Positions 1-6,078 of a stretch of 6,295 bases of DNA are shown here, one piece after another. The translations under genes were made by a program, and so were the position numbers. Each line of letters starts with the position of its first letter. The first letter of the stretch is position 1. Location of the stretch: the NCBI GenBank assembly GCA_937930495.1, contig CALGKL010000212.1:1-6295 (forward strand), given 5' to 3'. The notes beneath the pieces were generated by a model that worked only from the letters and a program-made list of their open reading frames with translations, had not been told where the DNA came from and did not search any database. The DNA is from an uncultured Gloeocapsa sp. Lineage in GTDB: Bacteria > Cyanobacteriota > Cyanobacteriia > Cyanobacteriales > Gloeocapsaceae.

Positions 1-1267
1 ATAAAACTGGAAGATTTTTAGCCTCGAAAATAGAATCTTCTTTCTGTACATAATCTTGTCCATAGGCAATTTGAATTTCAGCAAAAGTTTCTAGAAGAGG
101 ATCGTCAAATCCATGAGCAAAGTAGCTGGTCATAGGATTAGAAATCTCAGCGACTTCTTGTCCCATATACTCAATAGTAGCTTCGTGCCAAGGTGCAATG
201 TAATCCCGTAGTTCTTGATTAGCTTCAAATAAAGGAATAGTTTCATTGGCTTCATTTTTACCCTTGATATCTATAAAGCTAACTTCATGATTGGCTACAG
301 TCCAATTGCCATTAGCTTCTTTAGTCAGGAACAGATCGAGTACTCCTAAGGTATCTCCCCAAGATCCTGACATCAAAAAGGGAACGCCATTGAGTTCGTT
401 CGTCACTAAAGTATTGTCACTGCGTTTATGCTCATGACCGCCAAAAAGAGCATGGTAATCAGGTATCCCGTCGAGATCGGTATCAACTTCAGCTACTCCT
501 AGAGCAGTATCATGCTTATAGTTTGGCAAAGCAGGATCGTTGATATCCCCATGATTACTGTGTACGAGTCCAAATAGTAAATCAGCACCTGCAGCTCGCA
601 TTTCGGGAACTAATTCCGCGGCGACTTCGTTGATGGGTTTGGTGTAAACTTCTCCCTTAAGATGTCTCGCATCGGCGTTCATAATATCTTCTGTGACAAA
701 GCCAGCAAGACCTATTTGGACATCTTCGGTTTCTTGAGTTTCACTGTTATAAAGTGTAGCGTCTAAGATTGCATACTGTTGAAAAGTAGGCTCGTCAGCA
801 GGAGCACCCAGAGAATTATTAGGGTCATTGAATACGTTAGCAGCTAAAATGGGGAAATCTACGTCAGCGATGCTTGATTTTAGGTAGTCTAGTCCAAAGT
901 TAAATTCATGATTACCTAGAACTGATACTTGTGCACCGAGAATTTCCAGAGCGCCATAGATAGGTATTTTTGTTGTAGGTTCTACTCCTGGGGTAGTCCA
1001 AGTCCCAGTACCAGGAGTTGCTCCTGGGGTATAGGCTTGTTGTAGGTAATTTCCCAAAGAACTTCCTTGTATTGCATCACCGTTATCTATTACTAGAATT
1101 GAGCCTTCCGGATGACCTTGATCTAACCATTCTTGACGAGTTTGGTCAATTGCTGTTTTGACATAGACTAATCCCTGGTTTTTGGGTTTATCTGTATAGT
1201 AATCGTAGTCTTCAACGTAAGCATGGGTATCTGTGGTTTCCAGTAGTCTAATTTGGTAGTCGCTCAT
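1..1267 (-). CDS. CpdB-like 2',3'-cyclic-nucleotide 2'-phosphodiesterase/3'-nucleotidase, C-terminus beyond window
   Basis: Partial gene, 422 codons visible, open to the window edge. The product belongs to the 5'-nucleotidase/CpdB metallophosphatase family, which hydrolyses 2',3'-cyclic nucleotides and 3'-nucleotides for phosphate scavenging. Visible metal-site motifs are D13-x-H15 (in LLETTDTHAYVEDYDYY, very like the CpdB start), G63-D64 (DNGDAIQGSSLGNY), G118-N-H-E121 (LGNHEFNFGLDYL, a CpdB hallmark), H236 and H239 (VHSNHGD), and G277-H-E-H280. A calcium-loop-like DTDLDGIPD (262-270) sits just before the last motif. The ATG at 1267 is the only workable start, because the upstream ATGs at about 1297 and 1318 run into stops. 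No Shine-Dalgarno sequence is evident. There is no signal peptide: the metallophosphatase domain begins almost at residue 1, so export would have to use a C-terminal signal outside the window (inference). It is divergent from the large nuclease/nucleotidase gene and probably co-regulated with it. The family call is strong; substrate preference is inferred. Confidence 0.9.
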   Translation of the reverse strand, partial: MSDYQIRLLETTDTHAYVEDYDYYTDKPKNQGLVYVKTAIDQTRQEWLDQGHPEGSILVIDNGDAIQGSSLGNYLQQAYTPGATPGTGTWTTPGVEPTTKIPIYGALEILGAQVSVLGNHEFNFGLDYLKSSIADVDFPILAANVFNDPNNSLGAPADEPTFQQYAILDATLYNSETQETEDVQIGLAGFVTEDIMNADARHLKGEVYTKPINEVAAELVPEMRAAGADLLFGLVHSNHGDINDPALPNYKHDTALGVAEVDTDLDGIPDYHALFGGHEHKRSDNTLVTNELNGVPFLMSGSWGDTLGVLDLFLTKEANGNWTVANHEVSFIDIKGKNEANETIPLFEANQELRDYIAPWHEATIEYMGQEVAEISNPMTSYFAHGFDDPLLETFAEIQIAYGQDYVQKEDSIFEAKNLPVL

Positions 1268-1273
1268 GATTTG

Positions 1274-1289
1274 AAATTTTTAAAAATTT
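1274..1289. repeat. Perfect 16-bp AT palindrome in the leader of the CpdB-like gene
   Basis: AAATTTTTAAAAATTT is its own reverse complement. It lies 6 bp upstream of the start codon at 1267, where a ribosome binding site would be expected. A weak AU hairpin or a protein-binding site is possible, but in such AT-rich DNA chance is a real alternative. Confidence 0.4.
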
Positions 1290-1319
1290 GACTTTACATT
1301 TAATTAAATTGACACATTG

Positions 1320-1360
1320 AAATTAACAATAGTTTAAAAAAAGATTATCAAGACATTAAT
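1320..1360 (-). promoter_or_regulatory. PHO-box array facing the CpdB-like gene
   Basis: Read on the minus strand, four 8-bp units occur at an exact 11-bp period with 3-bp spacers: ATTAATGT (1360-1353), GATAATCT (1349-1342), TTTAAACT (1338-1331) and GTTAATTT (1327-1320). The cyanobacterial PHO box bound by SphR (a PhoB-type regulator) is tandem PyTTAAPyPy(T/A) units with 3-bp spacers. The TTAA/ATAA core is kept in all four units, though the flanking bases vary. A possible -10 element, TTTAAT, lies at 1308-1303. The gene served encodes a phosphate-releasing enzyme, which fits. The AT-richness of the region calls for caution. Confidence 0.55.
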
Positions 1361-1370
1361 TAAAATTTAT

Positions 1371-1411
1371 CTTAATTTATTGTTAATCTAATGATAATTT
1401 TTACTTAATAA
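1371..1411 (+). promoter_or_regulatory. PHO-box array facing the nuclease/nucleotidase gene
   Basis: Four 8-bp units at an exact 11-bp period: CTTAATTT (1371-1378), GTTAATCT (1382-1389), GATAATTT (1393-1400) and CTTAATAA (1404-1411). They match the cyanobacterial PHO-box pattern (Py-TTAA-Py-Py-T/A, 3-bp spacer) better than the opposing array does. The array ends 8 bp before a TATTAT -10 candidate, where the PHO box would stand in for a -35 element, as at PhoB-type promoters. The inferred role is activation by SphR/PhoB when phosphate is scarce. Confidence 0.7.
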
Positions 1412-1419
1412 TAAGATTT

Positions 1420-1425
1420 TATTAT
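1420..1425 (+). promoter_or_regulatory. Candidate -10 element for the large gene
   Basis: TATTAT differs from TATAAT at one position. It lies 8 bp downstream of the last PHO-box unit and about 40 bp before the start codon, so transcription would begin near 1432. No good -35 is present at the usual spacing, as expected for an activator-dependent promoter. Confidence 0.5.
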
Positions 1426-1454
1426 CGTTAATAGCCTAAATCTAGATATATTTT

Positions 1455-1458
1455 AGGA
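1455..1458 (+). promoter_or_regulatory. Ribosome binding site of the large gene
   Basis: AGGA lies 8 bases upstream of the ATG at 1467. It supports that start, which is also the first ATG of the frame and lies a short distance before the conserved EEP domain. Confidence 0.65.
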
Positions 1459-1466
1459 ATAAAAAA

Positions 1467-4400
1467 ATGTCCCTAACTACTCCTAGTGAAACTTTAAATA
1501 ACCCCGAATCTACCTCAGATTCGATTCGGTTTATGACTTTCAATAGCGCTCTATCCGATCGCCGGACAGCGGAAGGTCAACTCATCGAAATTCTCCAAGA
1601 GCCAGACTATGAATTAGCGCAAAATAACGCAGCTATTATTCAATATCTTCGACCTGATGTTCTACTCCTACAAGAATTTGACTATGATCTTAATGGGGAA
1701 GGAATTCGGTTATTTCAGGAAAATTATCTAGAAGTTCCTCAACAAAAAGATGGCTTTGAGTTAGAGCCGATTCAATACAACTACGTGTATATTCCTTCGA
1801 CAAACACTGGGGAGTTAGCACCGGTAGATTTAAATAATGACGGTCAAATTGCTTTACCTGACGATGCTTATGGTTTTGGCAAGTTCCCAGGTCAATATGG
1901 TATGGTATTACTCTCTCAATATCCAATTGACCAAGAGAATGTGCGGACTTTTCAAGAATTTCTCTGGAAAGATATGCCAGGAGGCTATCTAGAAACCAAT
2001 ACGGGTGCAGAAGGAACAATACCTTTAACAGAATATTATTCTCCCGAGGCGATCGATGTATTCAGGTTATCATCGAAAAACCACATTGATGTACCAATTA
2101 ATGTTAATGGCGAAACTATTCATGTTTTAGCCAGTCACCCCACCCCTCCGGTTTTCGATGGTGCCGAAAAACGTAATTTAAAACGTAACAATGATGAAAT
2201 TCGCTTCTGGTCAGATTATATATCAGGAGGCGATCGCGCCGAGTATATCTACGATGATCAGGGTAATGTTGGTGGTTTAGCACCTGAAGCTAAATTCGTA
2301 TTGATGGGTGATCAAAACGCCGATCCCGTTGATGGTGATTCTGACAAAGGCGATCCGAGTCTAGGTCGTGGGGCGATTAATCAAATCTTGACTAATCCTT
2401 TGGTTAATACCACGGTTACCCCCTTTGCTGCAGGTGGTGTAGAAGCAGCCTATCTCCAGAAAGAGACTAATCCAAAAGTTTACAATCAACAAGGGAATCC
2501 AGGTCAGGATACTTCAGAATTTGACTTGAGAGTAGATTATGTTTTACCCTCAAAAAATTTAGATATTAAGAGTTCAGGCATTTTTTACCCTGATACGCAA
2601 GATCCTCTCAACCGAAATGTTTTTTTACCTGAGGGAACTTTTGAAAGCGATCTAGCTCTAGGTGGATTTGACGAGAAAACCTCTGATCACCGTGCTGTTT
2701 TTGTGGATGTAGGTAGAGGAAATAACGATAACAACGAAGAGGTATTCAGAGTCAATCTGTTTCATCAGTCTGATCAAGAAGGATTTGCTGCAGCTCCCGG
2801 AGATGCTAACCGTAACGGTGCGGTAATGAATCGTTTACGCAGCCTTAATAATGACCCCACTCTGTTCATCAACTCGGGTGATTTATGGATCGCTGGATTG
2901 TATCTAGATGCTAGTGAGGACATATTTGGCTTAAAAGGCTCAGGACAAGTAATGATCAATAATTACCTGAACTGGCAAACGATTACTTGGGGTAATCATG
3001 AGTTTGATATACCTACAGATGAAGTAGCTAAAGCTATTAGTGCTAATCCTAATTTGTCTATCGGTCTGAATAATGTCTTTGTTCCCGTAGAAGAAGACTA
3101 TGTCACCTCTGCTCAGGGACGTACGGATAATTCCTTAACAGTTGCTGTAGCAGAAACAGACAATGAAGAAGAAACGGTTCGGACTTTACGGATTCATGGT
3201 AATATCGCTAATCTAAGTAGTCCTCTTTATCAAGTAGCTGATTTAGGTTCAATTAATCTGCGTAATGCTGCCGAGGGTGGAGCAGTGGTGGCACCTTTAG
3301 AAGTTAATGCTACTGCAGATCGGTTGTCGGCTTATTTCAAAGGGAAAATCAGTTTGACCCCAGAATTAGAAGAAGCCTTGAATAACGGCGATCTTTATGT
3401 CAGTGTTCATACCGAAAACTATCAATCAGGAGAAGTCAAATCGGTATTAAATCTCGATCGCACCTATCCCGGCACTTTCTTCCCCTATATGAGCAGTAAT
3501 ATAGACTTTGCTGCCGATCCTTACTTAGGTCCTTTACAAGTAGAGGGAATGCGCTCGGCTCAAGGTTTGGGTAACAAAACAACCACAGATCCACTCTACA
3601 TCGATGTTGGCGGAGAAACCTTTGCTGTGGTAGCGGCTACTACCCCCACTATGCCTTCTTTAGCTTCCAATTCAGTAGCTAATGGTGGTGTCGTTACTCC
3701 TGAAAATTGGGTAGCTGATGCACAAGGTTATGATGATCTGGCTGCACTCATGCAAACACAAGTTGATCGGGCGATCGCTGGTGAAGATGGTATCTCAGGT
3801 ACGGAAGATGACGTCAATAAAGTGATCGTTGCTGCTCATATGCAAACGATTAATATTGATATTGAAGAGTTAGTTCCCCGTCTAGAAAATGTCGATGTTT
3901 ACATTGCCGGAGGCTCCAACACTATCTTCCAAAATCGCTCTAATCCTCTCTATCCCGGTGATAGTTATCAGATTGAACATTATCCTCTCCTTTTAGAAGG
4001 TGCTGATGGCTTACCTACCGCTCTTGTCAACACCGACATGAATCATGAATACCTCGGTTATCTACAGTTAGAATTTAATGCCGACGGTGTCATCGTCAAC
4101 GATTTTAATGGTGATGGTCAATATAACTTTGGTACAGATCTAGATTTTGATACCAGGGTCAGTCGTGCTTATCCCGCTGATATCAGTCAAGTTGAGGCTC
4201 TCAATGCTACCAATCTCTACGATTCTCGTATTGATAATTTGGCGACTGCTTTGAGCGCTCAAATGAACGACAAAGAGTCTCGTTGGTATGGTGTCACCAC
4301 TGAATTCTTGAATGGACAAAGACTAGGTGGAGATTTGGATGGTGTACGTAACCAAGAAACTAATTTAGCTAACCTGATTCAGGATAGCTATATTTGGTAT

Positions 4401-5687
4401 AGTCGATTCTGGGATGAAAATGTAGTCATTTCTATGAGTAATGGTAGTGGCATCCGCGCCTCTATTGGACAGATTTTACCCGATGGTACTCGTACCACCA
4501 ACGATGACAACGAAGCTGTAGGTAAACCGGCAGGAGGTATTAGTCAAGCGGATATAGAAAGTGCTTTAGCATTTAATAACAGCATAGTCTTAATTGATAT
4601 TACAGGGGAAGAACTAAAAACAGCCCTAGAATCGATTAGTGGTTTAGGTAATGGTGACGGGGATAACGGTACTTATCAAGTTGGCGGTTTTGCCTATTCT
4701 TTTGATCCAGCTCAACCCGAAGGAATGAGAGTACGTAATGCGCGTTTCCTCAATGAAGATGGTAGTTTAGGTGACTTTATCATCAAAGATGGTGAAGTAA
4801 TGACCGGAGATCAAGTTTTCCGTATGGCTACCTTGGGTTACAACGCCAGTCGGATCTTTGGCTTTATCGAAAATCAAAATCGTGTTAATCTCGATCCCAA
4901 GGATCCTGAAAACTCCACTGGAGGGATTATCGCTGAAACACCCGCTGATCTTCCCAATAACGCTCCTGTATTTAGTAACGGTTCACAACAAGATTCTCTA
5001 GCAGAATATCTCTATCAATTCTCCCGCAAGGGAACTGAGGATACCTCTGACGATGTACCCCTAGGTACTCCTGATACTCCTAGAGAAGAAGATACTCGTA
5101 TTCAAATTCTCTCTTATCGTGAAGATTCTCTAGCCTCCTCTACAGAGCCGCCTATTTCTGAAGTACCCCAAAATGTTTTTGGTACCAATGGAGACGATCG
5201 CTTTGATACTGTTGTACCAGGAGAGAAAATGTTTGTGGGTACAGCTCAAAACCTCTTTACTGGTGCTGGTAATGATGTCGTTGACATCACTCTAGCACCT
5301 GGTGGTAATCGCATTGATTTAGGTTCAGGAGATGACCTTATCTTTGCTGGTAACGGCAATCGCCTTCTCGCTGGTACTGGTAATGATCTTCTCTTCCTCG
5401 GTAATGGTGAAGGTAATAATGTGGTTACAGGTGGCGCCGGTGAGGATCAATTCTGGTTAGTCACCGATTCTGAAGATCTACCCCCAATGGCTCAAACTAT
5501 TACTGATTTTACCCCAGGAGAAGATGTCATCGGTTTGGCTACTACCGATTTTGCTTTTGAAGATTTAAATCTTGGCCAAGATGGTAGCCATACTGTAGTT
5601 AATCTGACACCTGTTAATCAAGATTTAGCCATTCTGCTGAATACTCAAGCTTCTGAGTTGACAGAATCTAGTTTTGTTTTCGCTTAA
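1467..5687 (+). CDS. Secreted multidomain nuclease/nucleotidase: EEP domain, metallophosphatase with CHRD insert, 5'-nucleotidase C-terminal domain, RTX tail
   Basis: 1406 residues. About 18-416 is an endonuclease/exonuclease/phosphatase domain with N26, E70, H224, D282-x-N284, D357 and the terminal SDH (406-408), so it looks catalytically complete. An EF-hand-like loop, DLNNDGQIALPD, is at 121-132. About 425-875 is a 5'-nucleotidase-type metallophosphatase with D436, GD (471-472), GNHE (509-512) and H791. The usual D-x-H is D-x-E (436-438), and the usual GHxH is GGSNT (815-819). A CHRD-like domain (about 572-664) interrupts it. About 910-1140 is the 5'-nucleotidase C-terminal domain (SNGSGIR 991-997, FNN 1036-1038, YQVGGF 1070-1075). 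An acidic linker leads to RTX-like repeats (about 1239-1330) and a tail ending in SSFVFA. There is no N-terminal signal peptide; type I secretion is inferred from the RTX tail. The likely role is degrading extracellular DNA or RNA and dephosphorylating the nucleotides under phosphate starvation. Domain calls are confident; substrates and the activity of the second domain are inferred. Confidence 0.92.
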   Translation: MSLTTPSETLNNPESTSDSIRFMTFNSALSDRRTAEGQLIEILQEPDYELAQNNAAIIQYLRPDVLLLQEFDYDLNGEGIRLFQENYLEVPQQKDGFELEPIQYNYVYIPSTNTGELAPVDLNNDGQIALPDDAYGFGKFPGQYGMVLLSQYPIDQENVRTFQEFLWKDMPGGYLETNTGAEGTIPLTEYYSPEAIDVFRLSSKNHIDVPINVNGETIHVLASHPTPPVFDGAEKRNLKRNNDEIRFWSDYISGGDRAEYIYDDQGNVGGLAPEAKFVLMGDQNADPVDGDSDKGDPSLGRGAINQILTNPLVNTTVTPFAAGGVEAAYLQKETNPKVYNQQGNPGQDTSEFDLRVDYVLPSKNLDIKSSGIFYPDTQDPLNRNVFLPEGTFESDLALGGFDEKTSDHRAVFVDVGRGNNDNNEEVFRVNLFHQSDQEGFAAAPGDANRNGAVMNRLRSLNNDPTLFINSGDLWIAGLYLDASEDIFGLKGSGQVMINNYLNWQTITWGNHEFDIPTDEVAKAISANPNLSIGLNNVFVPVEEDYVTSAQGRTDNSLTVAVAETDNEEETVRTLRIHGNIANLSSPLYQVADLGSINLRNAAEGGAVVAPLEVNATADRLSAYFKGKISLTPELEEALNNGDLYVSVHTENYQSGEVKSVLNLDRTYPGTFFPYMSSNIDFAADPYLGPLQVEGMRSAQGLGNKTTTDPLYIDVGGETFAVVAATTPTMPSLASNSVANGGVVTPENWVADAQGYDDLAALMQTQVDRAIAGEDGISGTEDDVNKVIVAAHMQTINIDIEELVPRLENVDVYIAGGSNTIFQNRSNPLYPGDSYQIEHYPLLLEGADGLPTALVNTDMNHEYLGYLQLEFNADGVIVNDFNGDGQYNFGTDLDFDTRVSRAYPADISQVEALNATNLYDSRIDNLATALSAQMNDKESRWYGVTTEFLNGQRLGGDLDGVRNQETNLANLIQDSYIWYSRFWDENVVISMSNGSGIRASIGQILPDGTRTTNDDNEAVGKPAGGISQADIESALAFNNSIVLIDITGEELKTALESISGLGNGDGDNGTYQVGGFAYSFDPAQPEGMRVRNARFLNEDGSLGDFIIKDGEVMTGDQVFRMATLGYNASRIFGFIENQNRVNLDPKDPENSTGGIIAETPADLPNNAPVFSNGSQQDSLAEYLYQFSRKGTEDTSDDVPLGTPDTPREEDTRIQILSYREDSLASSTEPPISEVPQNVFGTNGDDRFDTVVPGEKMFVGTAQNLFTGAGNDVVDITLAPGGNRIDLGSGDDLIFAGNGNRLLAGTGNDLLFLGNGEGNNVVTGGAGEDQFWLVTDSEDLPPMAQTITDFTPGEDVIGLATTDFAFEDLNLGQDGSHTVVNLTPVNQDLAILLNTQASELTESSFVFA
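2230..2237. repeat. HIP1 octamer
   Basis: GCGATCGC, the highly iterated palindrome abundant in many cyanobacterial genomes. It lies inside the EEP-coding part of the large gene and supports a cyanobacterial origin. Confidence 0.85.
3180..3458 (+). other. CHRD-like domain inserted in the metallophosphatase domain
   Basis: Encodes residues about 572-664. CHRD-like features are the opening LRIHGNIANLSSPL, the EGGAVVAPL strand, the LT(P)ELEEALNNGDLYV stretch, and the closing SVHTENYQSGEVKS, which resembles the CHRD pattern YVNVHT..GEIRG. The histidine-rich strand usual in CHRD (HIHxG) reads INLRNA here. CHRD domains occur in chordin and in bacterial extracellular proteins; their molecular role is not well defined. 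The insert falls between the GNHE motif (509-512) and the SSNIDF strand (676-681), so it interrupts the phosphatase fold. Confidence 0.7.
3771..3778. repeat. HIP1 octamer
   Basis: Second GCGATCGC in the large gene, in the metallophosphatase-coding part. Confidence 0.85.
5172..5456 (+). other. RTX-type (hemolysin-type) calcium-binding repeat region
   Basis: Encodes residues about 1236-1330 with glycine/aspartate nonapeptide-like units: GTNGDDRFD (1239), GAGNDVVDI (1266), GSGDDLIFA (1286), GTGNDLLFL (1303) and GGAGEDQFW (1322). Half-units such as GNGN and GNGEGNN lie between them. ITDFTPGEDVIGL (1345-1357) follows, a phrase typical of the end of RTX blocks. The block is short and loosely spaced. 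RTX repeats fold on calcium outside the cell and accompany type I secretion. Confidence 0.85.
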
Positions 5688-5691
5688 TTGC

Positions 5692-5728
5692 TTACCCATA
5701 GGGGCGCAAGCCTTGCGCCCTAGGGTAA
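5692..5728. repeat. GC-rich palindromic repeat just after the large gene, possible terminator
   Basis: GGGCGCAA (5702-5709), a GCC loop, and TTGCGCCC (5713-5720) form a perfect 8-bp stem. It extends through TAG/CTA to outer arms TTACCC (5692-5697) and GGGTAA (5723-5728) with small bulges. It begins 5 bp after the stop codon. Palindromes of the GGGCGCAAG...CTTGCGCCC type are, from general knowledge, common between cyanobacterial genes. It could end or stabilise the transcript, but no U-tract follows, so it is not a classic intrinsic terminator. Confidence 0.75.
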
Positions 5729-5847
5729 CCTCAGATCTTGCCTCAAACCCAAAAGCTACTAGTTGATGTCTGGTGTATTAATGTATTAAACCCCTTACTA
5801 GACAAAGATTCTGTCTTAACAACCTATTTCATTTTGAGCAGAAAAGT

Positions 5848-5879
5848 GGAAGATGTCAGATAACCTGATCTTTTCTTCC
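5848..5879 (+). terminator. Weak candidate hairpin downstream of the large gene
   Basis: GGAAGA (5848-5853) pairs with TCTTCC (5874-5879), and TCAG (5856-5859) with CTGA (5865-5868), across an asymmetric internal loop and a 5-base apical loop. The T-run lies inside the 3' arm rather than after it, so termination is only a possibility. Confidence 0.25.
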
Positions 5880-5887
5880 TATTAATC

Positions 5888-5909
5888 AGGTGCGTTAAGT
5901 AACGCACCT
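5888..5909. repeat. Short palindromic repeat of the GGTGCGTTA...TAACGCACC type
   Basis: AGGTGCGTTA (5888-5897) and TAACGCACCT (5900-5909) are perfect 10-bp inverted arms around AG. The GGTGCGTTA/TAACGCACC ends recall a palindrome found dispersed between genes in many cyanobacteria, usually with a longer centre; this would be a collapsed copy. The family assignment is from memory. Confidence 0.65.
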
Positions 5910-5927
5910 TACTACTATTACCACTTT

Positions 5928-5946
5928 TATAGCCCGTAGCGCTATA
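5928..5946. repeat. Small inverted repeat TATAGC/GCTATA
   Basis: Six-bp arms (5928-5933 and 5941-5946) around a 7-base centre that includes part of TAGCGCTA. It lies next to the 5888-5909 palindrome and may be another fragment of a dispersed repeat. Confidence 0.4.
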
Positions 5947-5970
5947 TCACTAGAGCCATAAACCACATTA

Positions 5971-6078
5971 TCAAACACTATGTCGCCAAATTGCATTTTG
6001 ACCCATTGAATTGTTAATAAACTTCTATTTTTCAATACATTCTCAAATATATTGAAGATAAGTTTCATCTGATTTCAT
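5971..6078 (-). pseudogene. HepT-like (HEPN/DUF86) toxin remnant
   Basis: From the ATG at 6078 the frame reads MKSDETYLQYI, stop, ECIEK, stop, KFINNSMGQNAIWRHSV, stop. This follows the usual HepT start (M-x-x-D-x-x-YLQ-x-ILECIEKIE) and its NSMxQ(D/N)AVIR segment. TGA (6045-6043) stands where leucine is usual. TAG (6027-6025) is explained if one A was lost from a longer A-run, since restoring it gives EKIE. The residues usual between IEKIE and this segment are missing, as is everything after it, including the RxxxxH RNase motif. HepT is an RNase toxin neutralised by MntA; this copy cannot be functional. The remnant is short, so confidence is moderate, but its position directly after the MntA remnant supports it. 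Confidence 0.6.

Larger units (their letters stand above)
5688..5970. other. Non-coding repeat-bearing interval
   Basis: No gene is supported here. It holds the palindromes listed separately, a tandem pair of TGTATTAA (5774-5789), and a weak 5-bp hairpin AGACA/TGTCT (5800-5816). The concentration of short palindromes next to a toxin-antitoxin ruin suggests a region open to insertion and decay. Confidence 0.6.

Noticed and set aside
1320..1411. CRISPR-like array in the divergent promoter
   Set aside because: The units are 8 bp with 3-bp spacers, far too short for CRISPR, and they fit a regulator-binding array.
1371..1433. A fifth and sixth PHO-box unit at 1415 and 1426
   Set aside because: GATTTTAT has lost the TTAA core and GTTAATAG is one base out of phase. 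The interval also contains the -10 candidate, so I limited the array to four units.
1690..2019. Open frame of 109 codons on the minus strand
   Set aside because: It lies wholly inside the EEP-coding part of the large gene and its product shows no recognisable domain, so it is a shadow frame.
2774..2959. Open frame of 61 codons on the minus strand
   Set aside because: It is antisense to the start of the metallophosphatase domain and has no recognisable features or signals of its own.
5692..5728. tRNA or other structured RNA gene
   Set aside because: It is a single long stem with bulges and no cloverleaf, and no conserved tRNA motifs are visible.
5774..5789. Target-site duplication of an insertion sequence from the TGTATTAA pair
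   Set aside because: The two copies are directly adjacent with nothing between them, so no element is bounded; it may at most be an old empty-site scar.
5895..5996. Open frame of 33 codons on the minus strand (starts MQFGDIVFDN)
   Set aside because: It overlaps the HepT remnant and both small palindromes, ends inside a repeat, and has no recognisable similarity.
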